This document shows, piece after piece, positions 33,591-46,585 of a stretch of DNA of 64,000 bases; the first letter of the stretch is position 1; every line of letters starts with the position of its first letter. The position numbers were made by a program, and so were the translations under genes. The stretch comes from Phlebopus portentosus (taxonomy: Eukaryota > Basidiomycota > Agaricomycetes > Boletales > Boletinellaceae): the NCBI GenBank assembly GCA_037892935.1, contig JAYXKI010000001.1, positions 2,604,001-2,668,000 on the forward strand. The letters run 5' to 3'. The notes beneath the pieces were generated by a model that was not told the origin of the DNA, did no database searches, and worked only from the letters and a program-made list of their open reading frames with translations.

Positions 33591-35513
33591 TCACCTCCGT
33601 CTTTCTCTTCTACTTCTATGCCGCTCATTCTGCCCTACACCAATAGCGCTCTCGGGAATCGCTTCGTGATTCAATGCCGCGGCAATGACTTCAGCGGGAA
33701 GGTCCACCTCGACCCCGTCCGAGTATCTGAACGCATCAAGGGGAGAGTACGCTGGGGGAGGACGCGCATCGTCAACTCCAGCTCTCGACTGTCCACCTGC
33801 ACCTGTCTGAGAAGGCATAGGAGTCAATGCTCTGAGATGGATATCCGCCGCCGCCCCAGGTGACGACGGCTCGGGGAAATTCATAGGCGATTCTGGAGGA
33901 GGTTGCAAACGCATTACCATTTCAGCTGCCGAATTATTACGACTGTGCCCAGAAGACCGGGCAGTGGAGAAATGCAATATAGGAGACCTCGAACGAGATC
34001 GAGAGGGAGAGACAGTCCTGGACGACTGCTCGGAGCTCTCTCCATCGCTTTGACCTGGAGGGGAAGGTGGAAGGTTTGTAGAAGTAGGAGTATGGAACTG
34101 CGTATCTGTAGGGGAGATGTACCGACCAGCGGCTGGTCCATTGTCAGGTCCCTCCTCCTCGATGGGCGTAATCGGCGGTGGAGGTGTTTGAGGCAATGGC
34201 TCGACTACGGTGCTGTTCCGTAGAGGCGATGATTGCGGAGCAGAGGAAGGTCTAGGTCTGCGAGAGCGATGACCGCGCCTAGATGATGACGGAGAAGCGG
34301 ACTCAGGCGGCGGTGGACCTTCTACTGGTCTTATCCCCCCTCCCGCCTCAAGCAGAATGCTCCCTCGTTCACTACCATAAGCCGGAGGAGGAGCCAATGT
34401 ACCGACGCTGGGAGCCAGTCCCCATTTCTTGACATTTGCCTCGATGAAGACGAAGCCAGCCTGTCCGAGGTTCACGTGCAGACTACACGGACCATCCGAT
34501 CCCACAGTGGGAAACAAATTCCAGCGTGTCAAGCCGATGTACGCATCATCCATCTTCCGGCCGTTGCGAGTGAAGAAAACGGTGCCGGTGCGGGGTCTGT
34601 ATCCAACACCAAGTACGTCGCCTTCCTTCAAAGGGGTGCCGTACGGTTGCGCTGTGAATGGATAGTTGTGAGACTTGTCACCATTCGAGTGATATGCAAC
34701 GGAAAACCGGCTGTGCCCAGGAAGCCTGAATGAAGGATAAGGTTTCGTAGCGAGTCCGATGGCGACTGAAGTCGACTCTGGAAGATCGAACATTTTGACC
34801 TCCCAATAATACACCTCGTTGAGTTTTGGTAGCGGGAGGTTCGATTGTACGCTGGACGAGCAGAATGGATCAGGCAAGAATGTCAGTTCTGTGCGTGAAT
34901 GCACAAGAATCGAGGCATTAGTCTCGTAATCCGGTTCAAATGACCATGCGGATACTCCTTTCTCCTGAATGGACAGGAACTGGGAAAGAGTGATGTCCGT
35001 CGGTAACGAGTTTGGAGGATATTGAGTTTGAAACTCTTTAGAGGGGTTGGTTGTGAGAAAATTGCAAGACAGCTAGCATTTGAGCATACCTTTGGCTCTC
35101 CGGTACTGTCTTTGTGTTTCCTCATCAACGGTTTCCAGCCATCGTTCTTCCACACCTTCGAAACCGCCGTCGCCGTCAATAAGCTCCTCCCTGCTCATAT
35201 CAATCGGGCCATCATTATCGCCAAGGGAGATACCCCGGCGTCGTCGTAAGAGCAGGACACAGACAAGAAAGAGCAAGAGAAGAAAGAGGAGAGAAGATAG
35301 TATGATAAGAAGCGGGAGAAGGACAAGCAAAGCATCTCGATTAGCAGGAGAAGATGACTGCGGACTGTCTACAATGTCTCTGGAATCCATGAGATCGTTT
35401 GGGAGGTCGAACATGTCGTGAAGAACCCGACGGGCATCGCCAACTGGTTGTCGGGAATCGGGATCGGACCCGGACGGAAAGGCGATCGCCTCGTGGGTCG
35501 CGCCAGAGGCCAT
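33591..35513 (-). CDS. SSH4: Ssh4/Ear1-type SPRY membrane sorting adaptor
   Basis: Type I-like membrane protein of endosome and vacuole that recruits the Rsp5 ubiquitin ligase to cargo. I start at 35513 (MASGATHEAIAFPSGSD); an upstream in-frame ATG at 35675 adds 54 unconserved residues. A membrane helix comes early (LLVLLPLLIILSSLLFLLLL), followed by a short basic stop-transfer (LLLRRRRGIS). An intron ending CTAAAG joins QRQYRRAK to EFQTQYPPNSLPTDITLSQF. The B30.2/SPRY domain follows: LPLPKLNEVYYWEVKMFDLP, SVAIGLATKPYPSFRLPGHS, GTVFFTRNGRKMDDAYIGL, and NLGQAGFVFIEANVKKWGLA. The C-terminal 250 residues are Pro/Ser-rich, with PPxY-type sites APPPAYGSE and RPPPAYSP that fit Rsp5 WW binding. Divergent to TVP23. 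Confidence 0.92.
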
Positions 35514-35946
35514 TGTCAGTAGTAGAAATAAGAAAGGTGACGAGTAGCGAGCTGACAATGTACGTGTATGAGAAGGGAAAGAGATGATGCCGATGGTCGT
35601 CGTGACGAGGAACAGTTGAGCTTGGGGCTGACCTAGCAGTGCCGCTGAGATGGCGCACCCCTTATAAGGAAACATCTATCTCACAGCTTTGCATCTTACG
35701 ACTCGTATAATCCACGCAAACTTCAGCACTCCAAAATATATCGGTCATCCAAATCAGTCCTGATTTTATAGGTCCTACATGTACTACATTTGGCCTCCTC
35801 CCCGCCATAAAAATCATGAAAAAAGAAAGACAGATAAAACAAAACAAAGAAATAATGCACGGCACGTGATATATGGGTCTGCTGTGGTAAGGATTGTGCG
35901 CCAAGTCTTTCGAAAGTACTTCTGCAACTACTAAGGTGCCACAATA
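35514..35946. promoter_or_regulatory. Divergent promoter of SSH4 and TVP23
   Basis: 433 bp between opposed start codons of two membrane-traffic genes. Part of it is open on the minus strand as upstream extension of SSH4. No clear motif. Confidence 0.4.
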
Positions 35947-37388
35947 ATGAGCGCGTCTGCTCCTCTCCTGCAAACCATCGAACCGGATGATGTTTCATCT
36001 ACAGAGCAGGTGCCTTCGGGCAACATTGGCTCAGGAAATGCGGCAGCACCAAAGCCTGTTGCGCCGACAAACCGTACTGCCATGGCTTCCACACCTAGTG
36101 ACGCTGAAGCTGGTAAGCACTTCCGGGTCGTATTCTCAGTGAACTTACTGATTTCATCGTGAGTTCAGGCATAGCAGGAATATTCAGACAAGTACGCGAA
36201 TTGCTTATTATAACAATATCCTGCTGGCATTGACACAGGGCATGTTTGTTACCCCCTAGTCTTCGCATCCTCTCGTTTTGTTCTTCCTTTACTTCTTCCG
36301 AATAACTGCACTAGCAGTTTATATATTATCCGGAATATTCACTGATAATTATGTCCTTTCGGTAAGCAGATTTCATCATGAACTTGCTTTCAATGAGTTG
36401 TTTAGACGTGGCGTTTAGAGTGTGATCGTCGTGGTTCTCCTGGCTATGGACTTCTGGAACTGCAGAGTATGCTTTGGAACTCGATTGATAGTTCATTGAC
36501 TAAATGGATCCCTAAAGAATGTTGCTGGCCGAATATTAGTTGGCCTTCGATACTGGAATCAGGTCTACCATTCATTTACATTATCGCATGTACGGAATCA
36601 GCTCACGCCGACTTTAGGTTGACGACGATGGAGAAAGCTATTGGGTATTCGAGACCCGCGACGTAAGTAATGTCTGCTTCGTGATGTGTTATGCCCGTCG
36701 TAACAGCTGTCCATCAACTCCACGCAGCCATCACGACCAGCCAACCCTATCGACTCTCGGTAAGTTCAAGTCGGTTATTGGTCTAGGGTATCTCACCAAA
36801 CAAGCCCCGTTTCTGATGCATGACATGACTGAATGTCAGGATGTTTTGGGTGTGTTTCTTTACGCTTTTCGAAGTGTATCTAGGCCATGCTTAAGCGATG
36901 TCTGTTATGCCCTTTGTTGTTGTCCAGGTGGCGATATACACTTTCCCGGTGCTCTGGCTAGTCCTCCTGTTTATTTCAATATTGAAGCTGAACACGTACG
37001 CGAGCGCACCTTTCCCTTGCTGTTCCTTGTTAATGCTTGATGCTAAATGATTGTACGTGTCGGACTTTGCTTTGCCCTTGTCCGTATCTCTAGATTCCTA
37101 CCCATCGTCCTCCTGGCGCTTATTTTCAACGTCACAAACGCTATAGGGTTCACGTATGCGTGCGTATCCTCTTACCTCCTTTCTTTAGTCTTTCAATCGC
37201 TTACGTTTCGTTTTTCCTTTGTGGTGATTGTGATACGCCGTGCGCTCTGCGTGTCCAGCGATCGAGATGCGAAGCAGAGATGGGCAAGCAGTATGGCCGC
37301 TTCCGGCTGGAACTTTGGACTGGGCAGCATTGGCGGCCAGCTCATAGGCAGCGCCGTCAAGAACAGCGTCGGGCGCGTATTCACATAA
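35947..37388 (+). CDS. TVP23: Golgi membrane protein Tvp23
   Basis: Late-Golgi four-helix protein of the TVP23/FAM18 family, involved in vesicle traffic. Start [20 protein letters not shown]; disordered N-terminus. Spliced exons then give IAGIFRQ joined to [20 protein letters not shown] (helix 1) and [14 protein letters not shown]. The next exons read [35 protein letters not shown] and [10 protein letters not shown], the most conserved block of the family. After PSQPANPID the frame goes through LRFWVCFYAF-like sequence, helices 3-4 ([20 protein letters not shown]) and the final exon [20 protein letters not shown], ending [19 protein letters not shown]. Six or so introns, some with lengths near 60-100 nt. 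Identity is firm; exact borders of the middle exons are less sure. Confidence 0.9.
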
Positions 37389-38014
37389 AAAAAAATTTTT
37401 TTTCAGTAGCTCAGACACATGTATACCCTTTATTCATTCATACGTGCAATCATTAGTTCTCTTCACGCCGTGAATATATAGATTGTATGTGCATTTTTTA
37501 ATTTTTAATTTCGATTGTGTTCCTACCGACAAACCGCTCTGCGGAGCGGACAGACAACAAGTTGCAGGACTAACGAGAAGCCGAAAGGAATTTTTTGAAG
37601 CACGCCCTTTTTGAGGCCGAAGTGCGAAAGAAGCGAAAAAGGGCTGAAAATGAAAAAATGGACTTTGAATGTGATAAATACAAAACATTGAAAGAAAGGG
37701 GACGAAAATGCGAAGTGCAGCGGAAAGTCGAATGCATGCAACGCGAGAGCTAGATAATACAAACTACTTTGGACTTGAGTGATGTGCACAAAGAATGAAA
37801 CGAGTCCGACGTCCATGGAAAGTTGTGGCAGAGAGGAAGGAAATAACAATGCGAAGAAAGGCGGGCCAAAAAAATATAAATGCAGATGAAGAGAAAACAA
37901 ATACGATTGATGGCGAGAAAGACCTACTGGCATAAGCGAAACATATCCGAAAAAGAGAAAAATGAACATAAATATAGTGCGCTACGCTAGAGCTTATATG
38001 CAGCCGCCCATCCA
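37389..38014. other. Convergent intergenic region
   Basis: 626 bp between the 3' ends of TVP23 and the phosphatase gene. A TGAAAAAAAATTTTTTTTTA-like poly-A/poly-T block lies at 37387-37403. Minus-strand open frames here are low-complexity Phe/Leu/Ser runs from A/G-rich DNA, so I do not call them. Confidence 0.4.
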
Positions 38015-40362
38015 TCATGAACCCCAAGGACCTATTCCGACCCATCCGCGTGCATCGACACGTGAGCAGGCAGTCGTCGGCGTTGGCGGGACGGAGAGGC
38101 CAATGAAGGACCTCCTCTTACCCTGCTGCGTCTTGAAGGACGACACGCGAGGAGTCGGGGCTGCTGCGAATGCGAATGGCAATGGCATGGGGCTGTTCAG
38201 ATTGGACGTGACAGTGACCATATGAGGAATGAAGTGTGCCTTGAGCGTCGGCGACGGCGGAAATACGAAGAGTGTCTGAGAAGGCGTGGTGACTGACAGC
38301 TGTGACAGCTGCTGAGACTGGTTACTACTAGATCGGGATGATGAGCGCGTGGCAACTGTCCGATGTGGACTGGACGACTGCGCTGGACCCAATCCTGAAC
38401 GGCTGTTTCCAAGAAGACGACCCGTGACTCGCGAAGAAGTAGCCGACTCGCTAAGACGCAACGGAAGCGGAGCTGCTGGGCGCCGCCGCTTGGGTTCGAC
38501 ATTGCACTTGGCCTTGGAGACAGGCTCAAGAGGTGAAGGCGCTTCAGATGGGCCAAGCACATCTGGGGAAGATGGAACGGGAGGGAGGAAATGCAGAGAG
38601 GGTGGTCTCGCCTTGGCTCGAGGCTTGAATGGAAGTCGTGCAGAGAACCCAAACGACGTCTTCGTAGCAGGAGGAGGAGGATGATGAGGAGGAGGAGGAG
38701 GATGAGAACCAAGAGAATGGTGGTTCGCAGAGTAAGGAAATACTTGACAAGACAAGGATAAGTGGTTCCCTTTCTTCAAGTCAGGAGATACGTTGGGCTC
38801 TTCCTCTGTCGTCTCTCCACTATGGCTACGTGAAGATATGCTTGGGGCATCGAAGCCACCTCCGATCCCTAACAGGTCTTCCTTCTCGTCTTCTTCCACA
38901 AGATCTTCTGAGATAATACTGTTCGTCGCTGTAAAGTTACTCGCGGTCGAGCCAGTACGCTTGCGATTGCCATACTTGGCTTTCCAAACAGGCCCCATGC
39001 CGATCCCTGTAGACGACCCCACGGACGATCCAGAAGCCTTTCGCGCAACTATTCGCTCTTCCATCGCCTTGTCTAGAGCGTATGCCTCTTGAAGCACTTC
39101 TGCACTTTCGCGATCATCGTCATGCTCAGGCTCCTCGTCAAGCATTCGTCTGCGGCGACTCCATTCTTCTTCTTCTTCTTCGTCTCCAGCAACTGAAGAA
39201 TTCTCAGACCCCGACGGTGACTTACTAACACCATTCAGTACATGCTGATAGTCTTGTAGCTGGTATATTAGGCTAAAGCATACATACACTTATGAGCATC
39301 AGTACCAATTTGGAAGATTAACGCTTACAGCATGTTCGGGCCAATACAGCTGCTCTTCGATTTAACGAAATCGTAAGCGCCTGAAAACCCAGTACCCTTG
39401 AGAGCCTGTATCTCAGGCGGGCTAGTCGCCGACGATTGGGCAGCAGCACGCATCACCAACGCAATAGCGACAGTAGCCGACCGCGAAACCCCGCACTGAC
39501 AACTGTACGTACAAGCGTATCTATGAGTAATATCGACGATCGGAGTAAAAACATGCACGTACTGGATTAACACGCCGTCACCACGATGCAACGCGGAATC
39601 AATGAAAGCCATGGCGGTAATGAAGCCGTCCTTGACTAGATCGGGTTGTCCATGAGACCAAGAGAGCTTCATGTAATGCATTGCCGGCCGCGTTCCGTGG
39701 ACGGGATAGAATGTTTCACCTGCATCACTGGAAGCGCTGACACTTCGAGAGAGCGCCGCGGAGTCGAAGGGAGAAATAACCTCTTTGGCCACGTTTAATA
39801 TTGCGCGAATACCGCGGTCAGCTAGACCTTTCCAGTCTGTAGCATTGTCCTCGTTGCCTAGCCAGACGCCGGGAAGTATTTCAACTGGACCATCGGCGTA
39901 CGGAGATAGAGGGATCTCGTCCTCGTCTTTCCGGTGCAAACGCGATGACAAGGAGACATTCGGGATGGAAGCTACTGAAGCACGTCTTCTAGGCTCGATG
40001 GCGGATGCTGCACGTGTCGAATCATCGGTGGTGTGCCCGCCTTCTGCATCTGAAAAGAGGGAGAGAGAATGTGCGGATCTGTTCGGGTGGACGGCGGGAA
40101 GAGTGAGAGAGAGTTTTTTGGTATTCCGCATCGGCCTCTGTTTAGTGAGTAACGGGTGAGGGATTTGCGGCGAGTTGTCTGATTCGGAGTTTGCGGAAGA
40201 GAGGGAGGAAGATGTAGATGCGGATGCGGAATCGGCGAGAACTAGGGAAACTTGCAGCTTTTGAGGCGGGGTGTGTATGCACAAGGAAGGAGGGGGGCCC
40301 TTCCTGCGTGGCTGGATTGTGTTACGCCGGCGACGGGTCTGGTCATGGTCTGTAAGGAGCAT
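38015..40362 (-). CDS. Dual-specificity phosphatase, Msg5/Pmp1-like
   Basis: Probable MAP-kinase phosphatase. Start at 40362 (MLLTDHDQTRRRRNTIQP). A disordered N-terminus of about 150 residues (Ser/Arg-rich, possible kinase docking) precedes the catalytic domain: GPVEILPGVWLGNEDNATDW and ADRGIRAILNVAKEV, then MHYMKLSWSHGQPDLVKDGF. The active site is rebuilt over an intron: VLI + HCQCGVSRSATVAIALVMRA, the HC-x5-RS signature; the His codon CA|T is split by that intron. The general-acid Asp lies in the HGQPDL loop. After YDFVKSKSSCIGPNM an exon gives LIYQLQDYQHVLNG, the end of the fold. The rest, about 400 residues, is disordered: a poly-Glu run, HPPPPPHHPPPP and Ser/Pro repeats. Yeast Msg5 and S. 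pombe Pmp1 act on cell-integrity MAPKs; the target here is inferred. Confidence 0.88.
38670..38702. repeat. GGA trinucleotide tract in coding DNA
   Basis: Imperfect (GAG)n/(GGA)n tract inside the phosphatase gene; on the coding strand it gives proline/histidine runs (HPPPPPHHPPPP). Likely length-variable between strains. Confidence 0.8.
39164..39181. repeat. TTC trinucleotide tract in coding DNA
   Basis: Six TTC units on the plus strand inside the phosphatase gene, coding a glutamate run on the minus strand shortly after the catalytic domain. Confidence 0.8.
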
Positions 40363-41343
40363 GGCCTGAGACCGAGAGATGGGCGAGAAGGAGTAATAAA
40401 TCTAAGTAATCGAAAGCAAACACGACCAGCGTGGAAAGAGAGACAAGACAAGAAGACAAGACAAGCACAAGTGGATGATTATACACGGAAAGGGGGAGGG
40501 AAAACGAGGAGAAAAGGGAGGGCGTCGAGTGAGGAGGAGGAGGATGGGGAGACGCCTTGCCTTGACTTTGCCTCGCGGGTGGTTGTAGACGAAGGGAAGT
40601 TGAGTTGAAACGAGCCGAGCGAGACCGGACCACTAGTTAGACTCTCTGTGTGTCCATGTTTGTCCTTTCAGGGTCCACTCCCTCCCCCACGATCCCCTTT
40701 CTTATTATCTCTCCCCCTTCAAGACATCTCACTCTCCAGGTTATTCTATGCGATCGATTGTTCCCATATGCTTGTAGAGGGATATCCCTCGAGTTTGTAG
40801 TCTGACCTAATGGAGAGGGTGATGATGGCATGGAAAAACTGATGGAAAACTGTGTTCCACGTCGTCGACGGCAACGGAAGGCATGGTCCGTTGCTCCGAT
40901 CCACTTATCCCAGCCCGGCCATCTTCTTTCCACGCTCGTGTGCTTCCTCGAGGCTTCACAAGGCCGGGATCATGAAGGCTGTTAAACGGAATTGCTCGTG
41001 GCGGCATTATTTTGAAATGAATCAGGATCCGTGATAGTCGCGTACTCGTACTCTACATCTCACTGCTTCGCATGTCTCACTCACAAACAAACGCAAACGG
41101 AACCTTCGGTCGTCATCGAGACCAATTGATTGATCACACCACTCATGAGGAGACCGAATCCGGCGACTTCCGCAAAAGGGTATGTATTAATAATGAATGT
41201 TAGTCAGTCATGGTGTGACATCACGTGCATAACAGCGGTGACGCAGAAGAACGTGCCGTTCGTTCTGTTCTCGGCCCGTCCAGTCAGGTCACTGGCAGGT
41301 CCTGCTCACTTTCTTTCTACTTTATACTCTACATCAATCGGCC
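40363..41343. promoter_or_regulatory. Divergent promoter: phosphatase and m-AAA protease
   Basis: 981 bp between opposed start codons. The phosphatase side is strongly A/G-rich on the plus strand (40430-40560, with AAGACAAGAC repeats); the other side has CT-rich blocks. No ORF with family support. The long purine strand probably forms the phosphatase leader. Confidence 0.4.
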
Positions 41344-43804
41344 ATGATCCCAAGGTCGATTCGTGCCGCTCGTCTATCTTACAGCGTCGCTCCTCGTCGC
41401 TTGGTGATCCCTACTTCCCGATTGCAATGGTACAGACAATTTGCGACACCTTCCGAACCTCCCAAGAACGATGACAAACGATTAGGTGACAAGGAAAAGA
41501 AATCGGACAACGTCGAACAACGCAAGGATGAGCCAAAGGGATTTCCTCCTCCTCTCGAGGGGTTTTTTCAGCAGTTGAAACAGCAAATGAGGGATCTCGA
41601 GGAAGAACGTAAAAAATTTGACAAGGAAAACGAGTCCGAACGTGATGGCGACAAGAAGAAACCACCCCCGCCTCCGAATAACAACTTCCAACAGCTCCTC
41701 TTACTCAGTACAGCTGTTGGCCTCTTGTGGGCCCTGTCTAATACTGGAAATGCCACGTCTAGGGAGATTACCTGGCAAGAATTCCGAACTGGTTTGCTTG
41801 AAAAGGGACTGGTTGACAGGCTCATCGTCGTTAACCGAAACAAGGTCCGTGTCAAGTTAAAGCCGAATGCTGGTGGAATCGGGCTTCCAGGAGCGACGGT
41901 GCCAACAGAGTACTATTTCTCTATCGGCAGCGTCGACGCTTTTGAACGCAGGCTTGATGATGCTCAGAACGAGCTGGGTATTCCGAGTCACGAGCGAATC
42001 CCTGTACACTACCATGACGAGATATCAGCACTCAGCACGCTTCTTCATTTTGCGCCTACGTTGCTCCTCGTTGGTGTGATTTATTGGATGTCAAGACGTG
42101 CTGCAGGTGGAAGCGGAAGTTCTGGTGGTATATTTGGAATGGGACGGAGTCGTGCCAGGTTGTTCAACAAGGAGACGGAAGTCAAGGTCAAGTTCTCTGA
42201 CGTAGCTGGTATGGATGAAGCGAAGGAGGAAGTCATGGAGTTTGTACAGTTCCTCAAGGAGCCTGCGCGATATGAAAAACTTGGTGCGAAAATTCCCCGC
42301 GGTGCGATACTGTCAGGACCGCCCGGTACTGGTAAAACGCTCTTGGCCAAAGCGACTGCCGGAGAAGCGAACGTGCCTTTCCTGTCCGTTTCTGGGTCAG
42401 AGTTCGTTGAGATGTTCGTGGGTGTAGGTCCTTCCCGCGTTCGCGATCTCTTCGCGTCAGCCAAGAAGAATGCGCCATGTATAATTTTCATCGATGAGAT
42501 CGATGCCATCGGGAAGAAGCGAGGAAAGGGTGGTAACTTTGGCGGGAACGACGAACGCGAGTCTACACTTAATCAGTTGCTCGTTGAGATGGACGGATTT
42601 GGTACCCGCGAGCATGTCGTGGTACTGGCGGGTACTAACAGACCGGACGTTCTGGACCCTGCCTTAATGCGACCGGGACGATTTGACCGCCACATTGCTA
42701 TCGACCGTCCTGACGTTTCTGGTCGTAAGGGTATTTTCAGGGTTCATCTTGGACCTCTCCGTCTATCCGCCGAACTCCCGCCGTTGGATGAACTTGCTCA
42801 GAAGCTCGCCGTTCTCACACCTGGATTCTCCGGTGCAGACATTGCAAATGTGACGAACGAAGCAGCTTTGCATGCGGCACGCAAGGGGCACGAATTCGTA
42901 GAAGAATCTGACTTTGAGAGTGCAATCGAACGCGTTATTGCGGGTCTGGAGCGCAAGAGTCGCGTTCTGAGCAAGGAGGAAAAGAAGACTGTCGCTTACC
43001 ATGAAGCCGGACACGCCGTCTGTGGCTGGTTCCTGGAGCATGCTGATCCACTGCTAAAAGTCAGTATCATTCCGCGCGGTATTGGAGCATTGGGCTATGC
43101 TCAGGTACGTGGATACGATTTAAGCTTCATTTTCATTTCCGAATATTAATGGACTCTACAGTATTTGCCTCCTGACCGGTACTTGCTTTCTACGCCGCAA
43201 ATGATGGATCGGATCTGTATGACCCTTGGTGGGCGAGTCTCCGAAGAGATCTTCTTCGGGTCCGAGAACATTACGACTGGCGCGCAAGATGATTTACAAA
43301 AGATCACGCGAATGGCATTTGAGGCATGCGCGAACTATGGCATGAACGATGTCATTGGTCCGGTCAGCTACGGAGGCACTGAGGGCAGCAGAGAAAGTTG
43401 GCAAAAGCCCTTCAGCGAGAAGACAGGTGAGATGCTGGACAGCGAAGTCCGCAAAATGATCTTGTACGTGAACCGCTATTGTCTTATCCAATTACAGGTC
43501 ACTGATTGTTTTCTTCATCTATAGAACTGCTTACGAGCGTACACGCAGTTTGCTCATCAAGCACCGCCCGGATGTGGAGAAGGTCGCGGAACGTTTGCTC
43601 AGCAAGGAGGTCCTCACGCGTGAAGACATGAGAGAGATGCTTGGAAAGCGACCATTCGAGGGCCGTTCAGACGACATGGACAAATGGTTGGACGAGCACT
43701 CATCGAAAAAGAAGGGTGAAATAAGCGCGCCGCCGCCCCCTATTGACGAAATACCTCCAGGTCTACCTAATACTGCCGTGAAAAAGTGGGAGGAGAAACC
43801 ATGA
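41344..43804 (+). CDS. Mitochondrial m-AAA protease subunit (Yta12/Afg3)
   Basis: ATP-dependent zinc metalloprotease of the inner mitochondrial membrane, matrix-facing, for protein quality control and processing. Start [20 protein letters not shown], an Arg-rich presequence. A charged linker precedes helix 1 ([18 protein letters not shown]), the intermembrane domain ([20 protein letters not shown]) and helix 2 ([20 protein letters not shown]). AAA core: [20 protein letters not shown], Walker [14 protein letters not shown], Walker [17 protein letters not shown], and the second region of homology [17 protein letters not shown]. The protease motif HEAGHA ([20 protein letters not shown]) is intact. 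After a 57-nt intron near 43105 it goes on [20 protein letters not shown]; one more intron lies before [20 protein letters not shown]. About 780 residues. Features do not decide between Yta12 and Afg3. Confidence 0.92.
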
Positions 43805-44014
43805 CAATAAGTGTGCATTTCTTTTCTTCTCATACTGTAGCATACAATATGTTACTTGTCTTCATAATTGCAAGAGAATGCACGCATCTCCATCATAAAT
43901 TCACAACTCATCATCAACTAGACATGGGACAAAAGGCGCAGATTAAGACGCACACACAGGCTAAGTAGAGAATATACCTGTATCTGTGTGGCTTTCGCCG
44001 AAATGACTAGTCTT

Positions 44015-46585
44015 CTACAACGTGTATCTAAAACCACTCCAGAAATCACCCTTGTCAATCTTTGCGGCTTCGACTCTTTCGTACACACGCACACCCTTCT
44101 CCGCGTTTATCTCCGGGTCTCCGATGACTTCGTCGCGCTCTCCACGCTCTCGTCGTGCGTTCTCGGCCTTGAGAACTATGCGTAAGATCCAGGAGCTGAA
44201 GAACCCGATGACTATGTATGCCAGCACGATACCATGTCCAAGGGAGTACCATGGTTTGTCTTCTGCTCGGTACTGAAGGCGGAGAATGCTTTAGTCGCAC
44301 TTGGTCGCGAAGAACACGGGAGAATGCCCAGCTTACCACGTTCGAAGATACGGCTCCATTCAGATTTCCCCTTCGGAGTTGCGAGTCAATAAATAATGGA
44401 CGGATCGGGAATTATCAATGACAGCACGTACCATCCAATAGCCATACCCAGAACAGCACTGCGCTTATATGAACCTTCGGTATTCGCGGAGACCCAAGCG
44501 CTGACGGCGAGGCGTTAGTAACCTATGATAGAAGTTGATGATCCATCAGTTACTTACACGGAGTTAGCTGCAAAACGGAGAAGCCATCAGACATTCAATA
44601 TCTCAGAAAATCATGTCGAACGTACGGATTAATGGATAGATCCCGCTTTACGGGGCAAATATCATATCAATGCACTTGGTTCTTCTTCATTTAATCTTGA
44701 TTATACTCACGATGCGCCGAGGAAGCAGGCGAAGTATGATAGTGCTGGTTTGCGTGATGCAATGAGGATGATATATCCAACCATGCCTACCGATCAATTA
44801 GATTTTATTCCCACGTCCGAGGCTACAAGCCCGGACTGACCTCCAGCGAAAAGTGCCCTGAAAATGTACTGATTTAGGTTTCTGCTGCTATCCTATGATG
44901 GACAACTTACATGTTGAGATATGCTCGCTCTCCAATTCTATCCCCAAAGAAACCGACGAATAATGTCACAAGGCAGCCCCATGCATACACAGGGACAGAA
45001 AGCAAGTTTGCTGCTGTTGAAGTGTATCCTGTCCCGAGCATGAGCCGACGAGCCCCTGTAAGTAACAATTGACGAGACGCACCCAACTGCATGAATTGTC
45101 AGTGTGCCGTCAGTGTGCCGTTATCTTAGCAAGACGACAAGCGACCAAGAACCTCACCTGGTTAATAATGGTCGGTAAGAAGAGCGAGAATGCAAACAAG
45201 GGTCCGTCGCTAGCGAACGAGATGAATAAAATTTGGTACCATTTCGGTTTCTTATGACCTACAAGCCCATGTAGATTGCCACTAATGAATTTCGTCAGCA
45301 CAAGTCACTCTTTGGAAGGGCTTGTTGACATACTGGCAAGATACGTTTTCACGTCTTTCAGGCATTGCTTGATGTACTTCATTTGAAACTTCTCGCCTCC
45401 AGCACTGAACTGTTGGTCAGCTTGCAAACGCTCAATCACGAATTGCCCTGATCGTAAAGTTAGTGAGGATCGAGAAAAGTGTCATGACCACCGACTTTCT
45501 CTTTCATTCAAGAACCTGGCCGTATCTGGGAAGTCATGAACCATCCACGGAGAAACGATTCCGACGACCACAGTCAGGAGTCCTTCGATTATGAAAATCC
45601 ATTCCCAGCCCTTCTTTCCACCGATTCCGTCCATCTCCGCGATGGCAGCAGCAAGAAGACCGCCTGGAACGGGATACATGATTAATTAATTGACAGCAAA
45701 AGTAAAATCAGACATACCGAAGGCTCCGGCTACCGTTGCGGAGGTGAAGAAAAAGGCAACGCGAGTACCCAACTCCGAACGCTTATACCAACTATCTGAA
45801 CATCAGTAGCAACTCAGGCTCGACTGTCAAACATACTTGCCAGGACAAATAAAACGCGATACCAGGATAAAGTCCGGCTTCGAAAAGTCCAAGTAAGACT
45901 CGCACGGCTTTGAAAAAGCTGTGAATCATCATGCGCCATCTAGAGAATGAATTGACTTACTGACAAGACTTCCATAATCTTTGATGACACCGTGCATTAC
46001 CTATTACCATTGTTCATATCGTATCGACGTAGAAACCATTATCAGACACTCACCAAAACGATGCCCCAGCACAGAATGAGGAAGGAAAGCCATCTCGATG
46101 GTTTCAATTTCTTTAACATAATGTTGCTGGGCGGCTATGACGGACTGATGTCGGTGATCTAGAAACAAACGTGTCTCTCAATAGCACCACGCACCTCAAA
46201 CAGGGCATAAGGAAAGAAGAAGCATGTAAGCGCAATAAGGTATTGCCGATCTGTGATGCGTAGATCGGTTTCCAGACCATAGAGCTTTGCTGATATGTTA
46301 GCTTTATTTTTTATCGGTCGGAAGGCTATAAGCGGACACCTTTGCGTTTCCAATTGTAGCCCTATCGAGAAAATTGAGAAGATACAGCAATGCGAGCCAT
46401 GGTATGATGCAGAAGTCCATTTTTCGTAAAAGCCTTTTTTCATCTATTCCCAAAGCTTCTGCAGATTCCAAAGGATGATCATGGTCATGGCCGCTCTTCA
46501 CTGGCTTCGTAACAATAGCCGATTGATCGAGAGAACGCTTCTCATCGATTGAGTCATCCTTCGCAGATGCACTAGATTCGTGCAT
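44015..46585 (-). CDS. MFS permease of the Dal5/ACS (allantoate) family
   Basis: Plasma-membrane anion:cation symporter of the MFS, Dal5-like, moving small carboxylates, vitamins or allantoate; the substrate is unknown. Start at 46585 (MHESSASAKDDSIDEKRSLD) with a long cytosolic N-terminus. Helix 1 reads KMDFCIIPWLALLYLLNFLD, then RATIGNAK, the Dal5 signature. The next exons give LYGLETDLRITDRQYLIALT and CFFFPYALFEV. The middle carries GGLLAAAIAEMDGIGGKKGW, EWIFIIEGLLTVVVGIVSPW and MVHDFPDTARFLNERE, all typical. C-terminal exons include PIVNKVRF-like sequence, VPVYAWGCLVTLFVGFFGDR and the last helix LAYIVIGFFSSWILRIVLKA, then a basic tail ending FWSGFRYTL. At least ten short introns, so exact borders are uncertain. 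Confidence 0.88.

Noticed and set aside
37434..37969. Phe/Leu-rich minus-strand ORFs
   Set aside because: They come from A/G-rich 3' flank DNA; low complexity and no conserved motif.
40343..40933. Minus-strand ORFs upstream of the phosphatase gene
   Set aside because: Pyrimidine-rich leader giving Ser/Leu/Pro runs; no support as genes.
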